This document shows positions 10,249 through 20,129 of a DNA stretch of 64,000 nt, piece after piece. Every line of letters starts with the position of its first letter. Positions within the stretch are counted from its first letter, which is position 1. This stretch comes from Comamonas sp. Y33R10-2 (lineage in GTDB: Bacteria; Pseudomonadota; Gammaproteobacteria; Burkholderiales; Burkholderiaceae_C), in contig NZ_CP079925.1 of assembly GCF_019355935.1 (NCBI RefSeq), forward strand, positions 1,550,001 to 1,614,000, read 5' to 3'. Both the position numbers and the translations under genes were made by a program. The notes below the pieces were generated by a model. It was not told the origin of the DNA, ran no database searches, and saw only the letters and a list, made by a program, of their open reading frames with translations.

Positions 10249-11637
10249 GTGCAAGTTGCATCTTCCATCTTCAAAGCCTATGACATTCGCGGCATTGTGC
10301 CGAGCACGCTGACTGAAGAAGTCGCCCGCGGTATTGGCCGTGCCTTTGGTATGGCAGCGCTGGTCGCAGGTGAAAAAACTGTGGCCGTGGGTCGTGATGG
10401 CCGTTTGTCTGGTCCGTCGCTTTCTGCGGTGCTGATGCAGGGCTTGACCGACGTGGGCGTGAACGTGATCGATATCGGTCTGGCCACCACGCCCATGCTG
10501 TACTACGCGGCGGCGACGTTGTGCACCAGCGGCATTCAGGTCACGGGCAGCCACAACCCAAAGGATTACAACGGCTTCAAGATGGTTTTGGCAGGCCGCG
10601 CTATTTATGGCGACGAGATTCAGGCTTTGCGCCTGCGCATGGAAGCAGAAGACTGGACGATCACCGGCGCAGGCCAGGTCACCCAAGCCAATGTGCTGCC
10701 CGACTACCAAGCGCGCATCGTTGGCGATGTAAAGCTGGCCCGCCCCATGAAGGTTGTAGTGGACTGCGGCAACGGCGTGGCTGGTGCATCGGCTCCTGAA
10801 ATCTTCCGCCAGCTGGGCTGCGAAGTGATTGAGCTGTTCTCAGAGGTGGACGGCAATTTCCCCAACCACCACCCAGACCCCAGCAAGCCAGAGAACCTGC
10901 GCGATGTGATCAAGGCGCTGCAGACTTCGGATGCAGAGCTGGGCCTGGCTTTTGACGGCGATGGCGACCGCTTGGGCATCGTCACCAAAGACGGCCAGAA
11001 CATCTTCCCTGATCGTCAGATGATGCTGTTCGCCAAAGATGTGCTCTCTCGCGTGCCCGGCGGCTCCATTGTTTTTGACGTGAAATGCACGCAGCGCCTA
11101 GCCCCTGAGATTGAAGCGGCGGGCGGCAAGGCTGTGATGTTCAAGACCGGCCATTCGCTGGTTAAGGCTCGTATGAAAGAGCTGAACTCGCCTTTGGGCG
11201 GCGAGATGAGCGGCCATATTTTCTTCAAAGAGCGTTGGTACGGCTTTGACGACGGCACCTATGCCGGCGCCAGACTGCTCGAAATTGTCAGCCGCGAAAC
11301 AGACCCTAGTGCTTTGCTCAATGCACTGCCCACAAGTTTCTCTACACCCGAGTTGAACGTGGCTTGCGCTGAAGGCGAGCCCCACCGCTTGGCCGCTGAG
11401 CTGCAAGCACTGGCAGCTACAGAATTTTCTGCGCCTGCACAGGTCAGCACCATTGACGGCCTGCGTGTGGACTGGGCTGACGGCTTTGGCCTGATTCGCG
11501 CCAGCAACACCACGCCCGTGCTGGTGCTGCGCTTTGAAGGCCATACCGAAGAAGCTTTGCACCGCATTGAGGCGCAAATGCTGACGCTGCTCAAGCGTGT
11601 CAAGCCCGATGCAGCTATTGGTGCCGCATCTCATTGA
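10249..11637 (+). CDS. Phosphomannomutase/phosphoglucomutase (AlgC/ManB type)
   Basis: A 462-residue alpha-D-phosphohexomutase. The catalytic serine loop is VTGSHNPKDYNG (about residues 100-110), the Mg-binding loop is AFDGDGDRLG, and the sugar-binding loop is GGEMSGHIFF. The C-terminal phosphate-binding part contains RASNTTPVLVLRFEG. It interconverts mannose-6-P and mannose-1-P, or the glucose equivalents, for LPS and exopolysaccharide precursors; the neighbouring waaA fits that. The start is a GTG at 10249, giving VQVASSIFKAYDIRGI, the normal family N-terminus. The gene is flanked on both sides by copies of repeat C. Confidence 0.9.
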   Translation: MQVASSIFKAYDIRGIVPSTLTEEVARGIGRAFGMAALVAGEKTVAVGRDGRLSGPSLSAVLMQGLTDVGVNVIDIGLATTPMLYYAAATLCTSGIQVTGSHNPKDYNGFKMVLAGRAIYGDEIQALRLRMEAEDWTITGAGQVTQANVLPDYQARIVGDVKLARPMKVVVDCGNGVAGASAPEIFRQLGCEVIELFSEVDGNFPNHHPDPSKPENLRDVIKALQTSDAELGLAFDGDGDRLGIVTKDGQNIFPDRQMMLFAKDVLSRVPGGSIVFDVKCTQRLAPEIEAAGGKAVMFKTGHSLVKARMKELNSPLGGEMSGHIFFKERWYGFDDGTYAGARLLEIVSRETDPSALLNALPTSFSTPELNVACAEGEPHRLAAELQALAATEFSAPAQVSTIDGLRVDWADGFGLIRASNTTPVLVLRFEGHTEEALHRIEAQMLTLLKRVKPDAAIGAASH

Positions 11638-11644
11638 GATGCTT

Positions 11645-11752
11645 TTCCCCCTTGAGTCGCTTCGCGTCTCCCCCTGATTCGCTTCGCGTCATCCCCTCTC
11701 TCGCTGCGCGGGAAGGGGACGATGCCATCGCAGCGAGACGGCTCTTGCTTGG
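11645..11752 (+). repeat. Dispersed repeat C, copy 2
   Basis: CCCCCTTGAGTCGCTTCGCG, then a second CCCCCTGATTCGCTTCGCG, then CTCGCTGCGCGGGAAGGGG. It is inverted relative to the copy at 10040-10122. It contains a short internal duplication of the GCTTCGCGTC unit and may act as a transcription stop, though no T-run is present. Confidence 0.55.
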
Positions 11753-11804
11753 CATCTCTGATTTAGAGCATGCTTCACTCTAGATTCAGCTAACGATCAA
11801 ATCA

Positions 11805-13112
11805 ATGAGTTCACGCGCACCTATGACGTTTGCCCGTGCGCTGTTCAGCGCGCTGGCTTGGGCCGCCCAGCCGCTGCTGCGCCGTAAGCTGCGCCGCCGA
11901 GCGGTGGCTGAGCCCGGTTATGGCGTGGCAGTGCCTGAGCGGTTTGGCCATTACCAGCCCTTTGACTTAGGGCGTGATGGGCGCGGGCAATGGGTGTGGA
12001 TTCATTCGGTGTCACTGGGCGAGACACGGGCTGCTGCAATTTTGATCAAGGCTTTGCGTGAACGCTTGCCCGGTATGCGTTTGCTCATGACCCATAGCAC
12101 TGCAACGGGGCGCCAAGAGGGAGCCAAGCTGCTGCAACAAGGTGATGTGCAGGTATGGTTGCCTTGGGATACCTTGGGCGCCACGAAGCGTTTTATCCAT
12201 CAGTTCAGGCCTGCTGTTGGTGTGCTGATGGAAACCGAAATTTGGCCCAATCTGATTGCAGCTTGCGCCAATGCAGGCGTTGGGCTGGCGCTGGCCAATG
12301 CGCGTTTGAATGAAAAGTCTGAAGCCGGGGCGTTGAAGATCAAGCCTCTATCAAGGCCTGCTTATCAAGCGTTGGCTGCCGTCTGGGCGCAGACCCTAGA
12401 TGATGCCCGGCGCCTGCGCAATGTGGGAGCCAAGGTCAACGGCGTACTGGGCAACCTTAAGTTTGATGTGCAGCCCGATGTAGCGCAGATGCAGCAAGCC
12501 GCGCAATGGCGCACAGCTTTGCCTAAGCCCGTTGTGCTGTTTGCCAGCAGCCGTGAGGGCGAAGAAGTCATGTTCATCGCAGCCCTTAAAGCGCTGGGTC
12601 AGCAAGCCGCTGCCGTGCAGTGGCTGATCGTGCCGCGCCACCCGCAGCGCTTTGATGAAGTGGCGCAGTTGCTTGTCGATGCAGGTTTTGCAGTATCACG
12701 GCGCAGTCAGTGGCAAGAAGTCCCAGCAGTGCCAGATGAGGCGATTTGGCTGGGTGACTCGCTCGGTGAAATGCCGCTGTATTACGGTTTGTCTTCGGCC
12801 GCGTTGATGGGCGGCAGCTTTGCGCCTTTGGGTGGGCAAAACCTGATCGAGTCACTGGCATGCGGCTGCCCGGTCTTGCTGGGACCGCATACCTTTAATT
12901 TCAGCCAAGCCTCTTTAGAGGCGGTGCAGGCTGGCGCTGCCTTGCGGGTGGCGGATATGGATAGTGCGCTGCACTCGGCACTAGCTTTGGTCGCTAACCC
13001 TGAGCGCTTGAATGCGGCCCAACAAAGCGCTAGCGAGATGATGCTAGCCAATCGCGGTGCAGCGGCTGCGACGGCGCAGGCCATTCAAGGCTTGATGAAT
13101 ACTCCTAAATAA
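11805..13112 (+). CDS. waaA: 3-deoxy-D-manno-octulosonic acid (Kdo) transferase
   Basis: A 435-residue glycosyltransferase (GT30) that adds Kdo to lipid A at the inner membrane. Motifs are WIHSVSLGETRAA with the conserved catalytic Glu, THSTATGR, VLMETEIWPNL, a second-domain FASSREGEE, and PRHPQRFDE with GDSLGEMPLYYGLSSAALMGGSF near the C-terminus. The length is normal. The start is not certain: ATG 11805 and ATG 11823 are both possible and neither has a strong ribosome site. The gene lies next to the efflux block, an arrangement I recall from related genomes. Confidence 0.9.
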   Translation: MSSRAPMTFARALFSALAWAAQPLLRRKLRRRAVAEPGYGVAVPERFGHYQPFDLGRDGRGQWVWIHSVSLGETRAAAILIKALRERLPGMRLLMTHSTATGRQEGAKLLQQGDVQVWLPWDTLGATKRFIHQFRPAVGVLMETEIWPNLIAACANAGVGLALANARLNEKSEAGALKIKPLSRPAYQALAAVWAQTLDDARRLRNVGAKVNGVLGNLKFDVQPDVAQMQQAAQWRTALPKPVVLFASSREGEEVMFIAALKALGQQAAAVQWLIVPRHPQRFDEVAQLLVDAGFAVSRRSQWQEVPAVPDEAIWLGDSLGEMPLYYGLSSAALMGGSFAPLGGQNLIESLACGCPVLLGPHTFNFSQASLEAVQAGAALRVADMDSALHSALALVANPERLNAAQQSASEMMLANRGAAAATAQAIQGLMNTPK

Positions 13113-13279
13113 GGAGCGGCTAGTCCCTAATAACGCATGCCGCCACAGTTGTTTCGAGCGGCTTTAACGGCTGTAAACCGCCCCGTTGCTGTCGTTCATG
13201 TCATTGAGGCCAATGTCGGCTGGGCAGCGATAGCTATTAAATTGTGAGTGATATAGTCGCCGCTTAACACTGAGAACCT

Positions 13280-13984
13280 ATGGCATCAAACAAGAAACGT
13301 GGCTGGACGCGCTGGCTGTGGCAGGACAATGCGACGCACGGTCAAAAATGGATTCTTTCGGTTTTGCTGATCGTGCTCGTGCTGGCAGTGATCCCGATGC
13401 TTCGCCGTAGTTTTGTTCCCAGTCCTGAGTGGCTGCGTCTGGTCTGGTATGTGGTGGCTTTATGTATGGCCGCTGCAAGCTGGGGCTTGGTGCACCTGTA
13501 CCGTACAGGGCGATGGAGCCCGGCAGGTCCATGGGTGGATGGAGGACCTATCAAACGTGCGGGCTTGCTGTTGGGCTTGCTAGGCTTCATGAGCCTGATG
13601 TTTTGGATGGTGTGGGCTCAGACCTTGCCCATGGCCTACACTTGGTTGATGGGGCAGGACGCTCAAGAACAAGTCACCGTGGAAACGCAGCGAGGCTCCG
13701 GCCGGTACAGCTGCCGGCACCAGTTCAAAGTGCAAGAAATTAACTATTTGTTTTTTGAGTTCTGTATTAGCGGTGATGAATATGAGTCGCTGCCCTCCGG
13801 CTCCATGCCGGCCCAATTGCTGCTGCAGCGCAGCTACTTTGGCAAAACGGTGCAAAGCCTGGCTCTAGTGGAGCCAGCGGCGTTTCCAGTAGGGAAGGCC
13901 AAAGATGCCGAGGCGACTGAGCCTATGTGTGTGACTACAGTGACCGTGGGTAACCAGACCACTTCCACGGTCGATCCGTGCTAG
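13280..13984 (+). CDS. Hypothetical membrane protein, 234 residues
   Basis: I do not recognise this protein. It has three likely membrane segments: residues about 25-40 (WILSVLLIVLVLAVIPML), 53-73, and 92-116 with GLLLGLLGFMSLMFWMVW. A 120-residue C-terminal region follows, with six cysteines including SCRH, FCISG, MCVTT and the last residue. The Cys-rich tail suggests a periplasmic domain held by disulfides, which is inference. It ends just before a strong bidirectional terminator. Confidence 0.6.
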   Translation: MASNKKRGWTRWLWQDNATHGQKWILSVLLIVLVLAVIPMLRRSFVPSPEWLRLVWYVVALCMAAASWGLVHLYRTGRWSPAGPWVDGGPIKRAGLLLGLLGFMSLMFWMVWAQTLPMAYTWLMGQDAQEQVTVETQRGSGRYSCRHQFKVQEINYLFFEFCISGDEYESLPSGSMPAQLLLQRSYFGKTVQSLALVEPAAFPVGKAKDAEATEPMCVTTVTVGNQTTSTVDPC

Positions 13985-14046
13985 GTAACTTTGACGTTCA
14001 GTTGCAGTTCAGAGCTGCCAGCCGCACTTAATTTGGCTGCCTACGC

Positions 14047-14086
14047 AAATAAGGACTTGAGGCCGAAAAACCTCAAGTCCTTATTT
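14047..14086. terminator. Bidirectional terminator, perfect 16-bp stem
   Basis: AAATAAGGACTTGAGG pairs perfectly with CCTCAAGTCCTTATTT around an 8-base loop. It has A/T flanks on both sides and sits between the convergent hypothetical membrane protein and TolC genes. Confidence 0.9.
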
Positions 14087-14097
14087 CTAGGCCATGC

Positions 14098-15546
14098 TTA
14101 ACGCTTCGCTGATTTAGCAGGCGTTGGCACAGACGCAGGCTTGGCTGGCACAGCTATTGCCAATGCTGGAGTGACTGGTGCTGGCAAGGTCAGCGCATCA
14201 ATCATGCGCAAATCATCATCTGTCAGCACACCTGCCGCTTGACGCAGCTTTAGCTGACCCAGCAGCACTTGGTAGCGGGCCGTGGCTAGGTCGCGCTCGG
14301 TTTGGTAGACCTGATTTTGGGCGTTGAGCACGTCGATATTGATGCGCACACCCACGTCATAGCCCATGCGATTGGCTTCTAAAGCGCTTTTGCTGGAGGC
14401 CAGAGCCGCTTCAAGCGCCTTGACCTGTGCCTGCCCCGACTGCACGCCTAAAAACGCGGTGCGGGTCGATTGCTCCACATTGCGGCGCGCATCATCTAAC
14501 TGGGCGCGGGCTTTGTCTTCCAATGCCAGCGTTTCTTTGATGCGGTTTTGTACGGCAAAGCCGGCAAACAGCGGCATATTCATCACCACGCCAATTTGGG
14601 CGGCGTTGGTGCGTGTACCTGCTGGCAGGCTGGGCGTCATAAAGCCATTGGGGTATCGGTTAATGCCGTAGCCTGCTTGTAAATCGACCGTGGGCTTGTG
14701 CCCGGCTTCGGCTTTTTTCGTGTCGAGCTGGGCAATATCCAGCGCTAACTGGGCTTGGCGCAATTGGGGCTGACTGGCCAACGCAGTATCCACCCAGCTT
14801 TGCATGTGGTCGGGCATCACGCTGGGCAGCGTCAACGGCGAGGCAAGGCGGGTGGGGCTGGTGCCAACGCGGCCCACCAGTTGATCGAGCACCACACGCT
14901 TGACCTGCAAATCGTTTTCAGCGGCGATTTGCTGGGCTGTGACCAAGTCAAAGCGCGACTGGGCTTCGTACGAGTCGGTGATGGTGGCCGTGCCCACTTC
15001 AAAATTGCGCTTGGCCATTTCCAGCTGGGTGCTGATGGCTTGCTTTTGAGACTGAGCAACTTGCACGCTGTCTTGCGCAGCCAGTACATCGAAATAGGCT
15101 TGCGACACGCGCACGATTAGGTTTTGCGAGGCACTTTCAATTTGGGCTTGCGCCACATCCATACCGCGCTGGCCTTGCTCGTAAGCTATTTTGTTGGCTG
15201 GGCGATATAGCGGCTGCTGGGCGCTGAGCTGCATGTTTTGCACCGAGTTGCTAACGCCGGTGCTGGCCTGAGGCAGGTTGATTTGCGTATTCGTGCGGTT
15301 GACCCCGGCGGATAGCCCCACCGTAGGCAGCAAACCAGACAAGGCCTGATCAGCACGGCTAGCCGCGGCACGGGCATCTGCCTGCTGGGCCTGCCATAAG
15401 GCATCGTGGCCGCGGGCTTGCTGTACTAATTCAGACAGAGACTGGGCTTGCGCCTGTGCGCTGGCCCATGCCAGCAAAACTCCCAAAGAAATAGCACGCA
15501 GCGCGTGGGTGGAAGAGGTTTGCAGGGGCCGGGGCAGCTTGGTCAT
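14098..15546 (-). CDS. TolC family outer-membrane efflux protein
   Basis: A 482-residue protein with a signal peptide (AISLGVLLAWASAQAQAQS, cleavage after about residue 34). Two repeats of long amphipathic helices follow, as in TolC; each repeat carries the NQVYQTERDLATARYQ / AQSRFDLVTAQQ pattern. A C-terminal Ala/Pro/Lys-rich extension (about residues 455-482) is not part of the barrel. It is the last gene of a minus-strand run MFP, RND, Pcm, rhodanese, TolC, so it is probably the outer-membrane exit duct for that pump or for type I secretion. Confidence 0.88.
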   Translation of the reverse strand: MTKLPRPLQTSSTHALRAISLGVLLAWASAQAQAQSLSELVQQARGHDALWQAQQADARAAASRADQALSGLLPTVGLSAGVNRTNTQINLPQASTGVSNSVQNMQLSAQQPLYRPANKIAYEQGQRGMDVAQAQIESASQNLIVRVSQAYFDVLAAQDSVQVAQSQKQAISTQLEMAKRNFEVGTATITDSYEAQSRFDLVTAQQIAAENDLQVKRVVLDQLVGRVGTSPTRLASPLTLPSVMPDHMQSWVDTALASQPQLRQAQLALDIAQLDTKKAEAGHKPTVDLQAGYGINRYPNGFMTPSLPAGTRTNAAQIGVVMNMPLFAGFAVQNRIKETLALEDKARAQLDDARRNVEQSTRTAFLGVQSGQAQVKALEAALASSKSALEANRMGYDVGVRINIDVLNAQNQVYQTERDLATARYQVLLGQLKLRQAAGVLTDDDLRMIDALTLPAPVTPALAIAVPAKPASVPTPAKSAKR

Positions 15547-15661
15547 AAAAGTCAGGGTTGGGCAGTCTCTATCAAAAAACGCAAGGGAATGAACGCAATA
15601 CAGCTAACGGAACGCAGCTAATGAAATTCAAGAGTGAAGGAGCCTCCACAAGCTCTTTGCA

Positions 15662-16009
15662 TCAATAACGAGGAACGCTAGGGTCGGCGCTGATCGACCA
15701 AGCGTCAATGCCGCCAGTAATGTTGGCGACATCTTCAAAACCGTTGTTCACCAAGAAAGCGGCCACACTCATGCTGCGCGCTCCGTGGTGGCACAGGCAG
15801 GCGATGGGGTGGTCGGGGTTAAGTTCTTGTAGGCGGGCGGGGATGCTGTGCATGGGAATGCACACCAGCTCAAAGCCTTCACCCGCGGGGATGCTAGCTT
15901 GAGCAATTTCCCAAGCTTCGCGCACATCCAGCACTACGGGCTTGATGCCGCCATCGGCATGAGAGGCCAGCCATTGCTGAAATTGGGTTGGCAGAACTTG
16001 GGTCAACAT
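15662..16009 (-). CDS. Single-domain rhodanese-like protein
   Basis: A 115-residue rhodanese domain. The active-site loop is CLCHHGARS, with the catalytic Cys at position 73 and the typical C-x-x-G-x-R cradle. The VLDVREAWEIAQASIPAG motif and the closing GGIDAWSISADPSVPRY are standard for the GlpE/PspE-like group. It probably transfers sulfane sulfur in the cytoplasm. It sits between pcm and tolC on the same strand; that position looks conserved in relatives, from memory. Confidence 0.88.
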   Translation of the reverse strand: MLTQVLPTQFQQWLASHADGGIKPVVLDVREAWEIAQASIPAGEGFELVCIPMHSIPARLQELNPDHPIACLCHHGARSMSVAAFLVNNGFEDVANITGGIDAWSISADPSVPRY

Positions 16010-16128
16010 ACAAAAAACTCCTGCTGGCGACTCGCTTTAAAAGCGCTAGGCCAGACTTGGCACTGAAACACAAACCCTGACCGGCGTGCCACCGGGCAGG
16101 GCGAAGAGAAAAAGCTTAAAAAGCGCTC

Positions 16129-16839
16129 TTAGAAGGAAAAGCGCGAAGGCTCTTCAAAGCTGGCCAAACGCGAGGCAGCGGTATCCCAAGGCTGCTTGAC
16201 TTCAAAGTTGTCGCCATTCTTGGTCACCAGCGTGAAGCGCATCACAGGCATGTAACCCACGATGGCAGCAATGCGGCCGCCTTGGTTGAGTTGGGCAAAG
16301 AGCGCTTCGGGCACTTGAGCGACCGAGCCGCTGAGCACGATCACATCAAACGAGCCTTGAGCCAGCGAGCTGGTTGCGCCATCGGCCAACTTCACTTCGA
16401 CGTTTTTGACACCAGCACTGAGCAGGTTTTCGCGGGCCATGTCAGCTAGCTCGGGGTCGATCTCTAAGGTCACGACTTCTTTGGCTTGAGCGGCCAGTAA
16501 AGCCGCCATATAGCCAGAGCCTGAGCCAATTTCCAGCACGCGATCGGTGGGCTTGATCTGAGCGTCTTGCAACATGCGCGCTTCGATCTTGGGCGCGAGC
16601 ATGTGCCAGCCTTTGGCGGCGCACTCTTCGGCGTTGCTCTTGAGCGGCACTTCAATGTCCATATAGGCCAAGTTGGCGTACTCGGGCGCTACGAAGTTTT
16701 CACGTGGGATCTTGTCCATCAGCTCCAACACGGCTTGATCCAGCACGTTCCAAGGACGAATTTGCTGCTCGATCATGTTGAAACGAGCTTGCGCGTGCAC
16801 ATCGCGCGGGTCTACTTGGGCATTCATTGGCTGGGCCAT
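16129..16839 (-). CDS. pcm: Protein-L-isoaspartate O-methyltransferase
   Basis: A 236-residue SAM-dependent methyltransferase. ARFNMIEQQIRPWNVLD opens the domain. The SAM-binding motif I is VLEIGSGSGYMAALLA, followed by VTLEIDPELA and the late GGRIAAIVG. It has the PCMT fold, repairing isoaspartyl residues. The start at 16839 was chosen because CCGGAGATACC precedes that ATG; the open frame runs on into the RND gene without coding character. It lies just downstream of the RND pump gene on the same strand. Confidence 0.88.
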   Translation of the reverse strand: MAQPMNAQVDPRDVHAQARFNMIEQQIRPWNVLDQAVLELMDKIPRENFVAPEYANLAYMDIEVPLKSNAEECAAKGWHMLAPKIEARMLQDAQIKPTDRVLEIGSGSGYMAALLAAQAKEVVTLEIDPELADMARENLLSAGVKNVEVKLADGATSSLAQGSFDVIVLSGSVAQVPEALFAQLNQGGRIAAIVGYMPVMRFTLVTKNGDNFEVKQPWDTAASRLASFEEPSRFSF

Positions 16840-16910
16840 GGTATCTCCGGGGAAAGACTTATGAGGACAAACCATCAATTCTACGAGCCTCTCAGGCTTG
16901 TTGCGCCGGC

Positions 16911-19900
16911 TCATTGGTTTGGCTCATCGGTTTTTTGGGGGCTACCTGACCATTTACGGTGCAGCCACTGCGAAAAATCGTCTAGATAGCAATACACCAC
17001 AGGTACCACGACCAGCGTGAGAAGCGAGGAGGTGATGACGCCGCCAATCACCGCTTGCCCCATGGGCGCGCGCTGCTCTGAGCCTTCGGTCACGGCAAAA
17101 GCCAGTGGAACCATGCCGAAGATCATGGCCAGCGTGGTCATCAAAATAGGGCGCAGACGCACTTGCGCAGCCAGCAGCAAGGCATCACTGCGCGGCAAGC
17201 CAGGTGTCGTTTGGCCTGTTACTTCATCTAGATGAGGCTCGCGAGCACGAATGGCAAAGTCCACCAACAAAATGGCGTTCTTGGTCACCAAGCCCATCAG
17301 CATCACAACCCCGATGATGGAGAACATGGACAGGGCCGAGCCAAACATCATCAAAGCCAGTACCACGCCAATTAGCGTGAGCGGCAGGGATGTCATCAGA
17401 GCCAAAGGCTGCAAAAAGCTCTTGAACTGGCTGGCCAAAATCATGTAAATGAAGATGATGGCCAGTGCTAGGGCAGACATGGCGTAGCCAAACGACTCCG
17501 CCATGTTCTTGGCCGCGCCGCTGAACTGGTAGCTGTAGCCGGGCGGCATGGGAACGGTAGCCATCACGTTTTTGATATCGCCGCTGACCTCGCCCGTGCT
17601 GCGCTGATAAACGTTGGCGTTGATGGCCACTTCGCGGTTCAGGTTGCGGCGGTTGATTTGGCTGGGGCCTGTGGTGTTGGCCACGCTGGCAACTTGGTTC
17701 AAGCGCACGATGCGGGTGCTGCCATCACTGGCAGACAAGGCAAAGGGCAGGCGCTCCAAATCTTGCGGCGTGGTGCGCGCCTCGGGTGTCAGGCGCACGT
17801 TGACGTCATAAGTCTGGTCATCGCTGGCGCGCCAGTTGCCCACAGTTTGACCTGCTACCCAAGTGCGCAGTGCACCGGCCATGCTGCCAATCGATAGGCC
17901 CAGATCTGAGGCCTGATCGCGGTGCACCTCGATATTGACCATGGGCTTGTTGGGCTTGAGGCTGGAGTCCAGATCAACCAAGCCCGCAATGCCTTGAATG
18001 CGCTCTTGCACGATGCGGTTCAAGCGGGCCAGCTCATCCAGATCGGGGCCAATGAGTGAGAACTCAATTTGCTTTTGTCCGCCTACGGAATCGCGCAGGC
18101 CCACATGGGTGACTTTGATGCCAGCAATGGCCTGAAGCTTGGGGCGTAGCTGGGCTGATAGCTCATCCACACTTAAGCTGCGCTGGTGGCGATCGACCAA
18201 ACGCACATAAATGCTTGCGTAGTTTTTGCCGTTGGCGCTGCCGGTGTTGATGCTGGTGAGCGTGTAGCGCACCTCAGGCATGGCGCGCAATATGTCGTTG
18301 ACTTGCTTGGCCTTGGCTTCGGTCGCTTCAATCGATGAGCCTTCGGGCGTATTGAAGCTGACCTGCGTTTCAGAGAAATCGGCCTTGGGCACGAACTCGG
18401 TGCCAAGCAAGGGTACAAGCGCGATGCTCGCTATAAAAATCAGTAGGGCCAGAAACAGCGTCAGCAGTTTGCGGCGCAGGGCCCAGCGCAAAATCGTCTG
18501 GTACAGGTCTGAGAGACGGTCGCTTGAACGTTCCACCCACGCCGTCACTCTGCCCAGTGTTTTGTCATACAGGCCTTTTTTGCCATACTCGCCATGGGCG
18601 TGAATGGCGGGGTCATGCCAGACGCTGGAGAGCATGGGGTCTAGCGTAAAGCTTACAAACATGGAGATCAGCACGGCGGCGACGATGGTGATGCCGAACT
18701 CGTGAAAAAACTGACCCATGATGCCGCCCATAAAGCCGATGGGCAAAAACACGGCCACGATAGACAGCGTAGTAGCCAGCACGGCCAGACCAATCTCTTG
18801 CGTGCCTTCCAGCGCAGCTTGGTAGGCGCTTTTGCCCATCTGCACATGGCGCACGATGTTCTCGCGCACGACGATGGCATCGTCAATCAACAAGCCCACG
18901 CACAGCGACAAGGCCATCAGCGTGATCATGTTGATGGAAAAGCCAAACACGTACATGAACAAAAAAGTGCCAATCAGCGCGATGGGCAGGGTCAGCCCCG
19001 TAATCACGGTAGAGCGCCAAGAGTTCAAAAACAAAAAGACGATTAGCACTGTCAGGCCTGCGCCCTCAATCAGCGTCTGGCGCACGTTCTCGACCCCCAC
19101 GCGAATGGCGCGGGAGTTATCGGCAATGGCTTGCAAGCGCACGCCGGGCGGTAGCTCCGGGGCCAGGGCTTGAATGGCGGCGCTCAAACCGTCCACCACT
19201 TCGATCGTGTTTTCGTCCTGAGCTTTTTGCACGCTCATCAGCAAGGTGCGCCCGCCGTTGTACAGAGCCAGCGTTTGCAGCTCTTGCGCATCGTCTTGCA
19301 CACGGGCGAGTTGCTTGACGCGAACCGGTGCGCCGTTGCGCTGGGCAACGATGATGTTGCCAAACTCTTCGGGCCGCTGGATGCGGGCGTCGATTTGCAC
19401 CACGCGCTCCTGCGTTTTAGAGCGGATTGCGCCCACGGGCAGATCTTGATTTTCGGAGCGTACGGCTTGAGCGACCTGATCGGGGGTAATCGCATAGGCT
19501 TCTAGCGCCTGCGGGTCTAGGTAGATGTTGATTTCGCGCTTGGTGGCGCCAATCATGTTTACGGCGCCCACTCCACGTACGTTCTCTAGGCGCTTTTTGA
19601 GCACCTGATCGGCCCAGCTGGTCAGTGCAATCGCGTCGGGTGGCGTCACAGGCTGAGCATTGGGATCTGTCTGGCCATGCAAGGCTTGTGGGTCGGGCAG
19701 CACGGCCAGCGACCATATCGCGCTGCTGGTCGGGTCAAAGCGAATAACGCGGGGCTCTTTGACCTCATCGCGCAGCGTGGGGCGCACGGATGCCACCTTC
19801 TCACGCACATCATCTGCAGCGCGGCGGCCATCGATATGCAGCTGAAACTCGATGATGACAACACTCGTGCCCTCATAGCTGCGCGAGGTGAGGGCGTTGA

Positions 19901-20129
19901 TGCCAGCAACCGAGTTAACGCTTTCCTCAATCTTCGTGGTGACTTCGCTTTCTACAATCTCAGGCGATGCACCGGGGTACTCGACCGAGACCACCACCAC
20001 AGGAAACTCAATATTCGGGAACTGATCGACCTTGAGCCGTTGGTAAGAGAAGATGCCCAGCACTACAAAGGCCAGCATGACCATGGTGGCCAGAACCGGA
20101 TTTTTCAGACTAATGCGCGTGAACCACAT
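16911..20129 (-). CDS. RND efflux transporter permease (HAE1/AcrB-like)
   Basis: A 1072-residue inner-membrane pump with the two-fold repeat of six membrane helices plus a large periplasmic loop. It opens [21 protein letters not shown]. The helix-4 proton relay reads [16 protein letters not shown] with the paired Asp. The second half contains [19 protein letters not shown]. Its start directly abuts the stop of the membrane-fusion gene (20130), so the pair is co-translated. Substrates are unknown; the hydrophobe/amphiphile class is suggested by the [16 protein letters not shown] region. Confidence 0.92.
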   Translation of the reverse strand: MWFTRISLKNPVLATMVMLAFVVLGIFSYQRLKVDQFPNIEFPVVVVSVEYPGASPEIVESEVTTKIEESVNSVAGINALTSRSYEGTSVVIIEFQLHIDGRRAADDVREKVASVRPTLRDEVKEPRVIRFDPTSSAIWSLAVLPDPQALHGQTDPNAQPVTPPDAIALTSWADQVLKKRLENVRGVGAVNMIGATKREINIYLDPQALEAYAITPDQVAQAVRSENQDLPVGAIRSKTQERVVQIDARIQRPEEFGNIIVAQRNGAPVRVKQLARVQDDAQELQTLALYNGGRTLLMSVQKAQDENTIEVVDGLSAAIQALAPELPPGVRLQAIADNSRAIRVGVENVRQTLIEGAGLTVLIVFLFLNSWRSTVITGLTLPIALIGTFLFMYVFGFSINMITLMALSLCVGLLIDDAIVVRENIVRHVQMGKSAYQAALEGTQEIGLAVLATTLSIVAVFLPIGFMGGIMGQFFHEFGITIVAAVLISMFVSFTLDPMLSSVWHDPAIHAHGEYGKKGLYDKTLGRVTAWVERSSDRLSDLYQTILRWALRRKLLTLFLALLIFIASIALVPLLGTEFVPKADFSETQVSFNTPEGSSIEATEAKAKQVNDILRAMPEVRYTLTSINTGSANGKNYASIYVRLVDRHQRSLSVDELSAQLRPKLQAIAGIKVTHVGLRDSVGGQKQIEFSLIGPDLDELARLNRIVQERIQGIAGLVDLDSSLKPNKPMVNIEVHRDQASDLGLSIGSMAGALRTWVAGQTVGNWRASDDQTYDVNVRLTPEARTTPQDLERLPFALSASDGSTRIVRLNQVASVANTTGPSQINRRNLNREVAINANVYQRSTGEVSGDIKNVMATVPMPPGYSYQFSGAAKNMAESFGYAMSALALAIIFIYMILASQFKSFLQPLALMTSLPLTLIGVVLALMMFGSALSMFSIIGVVMLMGLVTKNAILLVDFAIRAREPHLDEVTGQTTPGLPRSDALLLAAQVRLRPILMTTLAMIFGMVPLAFAVTEGSEQRAPMGQAVIGGVITSSLLTLVVVPVVYCYLDDFSQWLHRKWSGSPQKTDEPNQ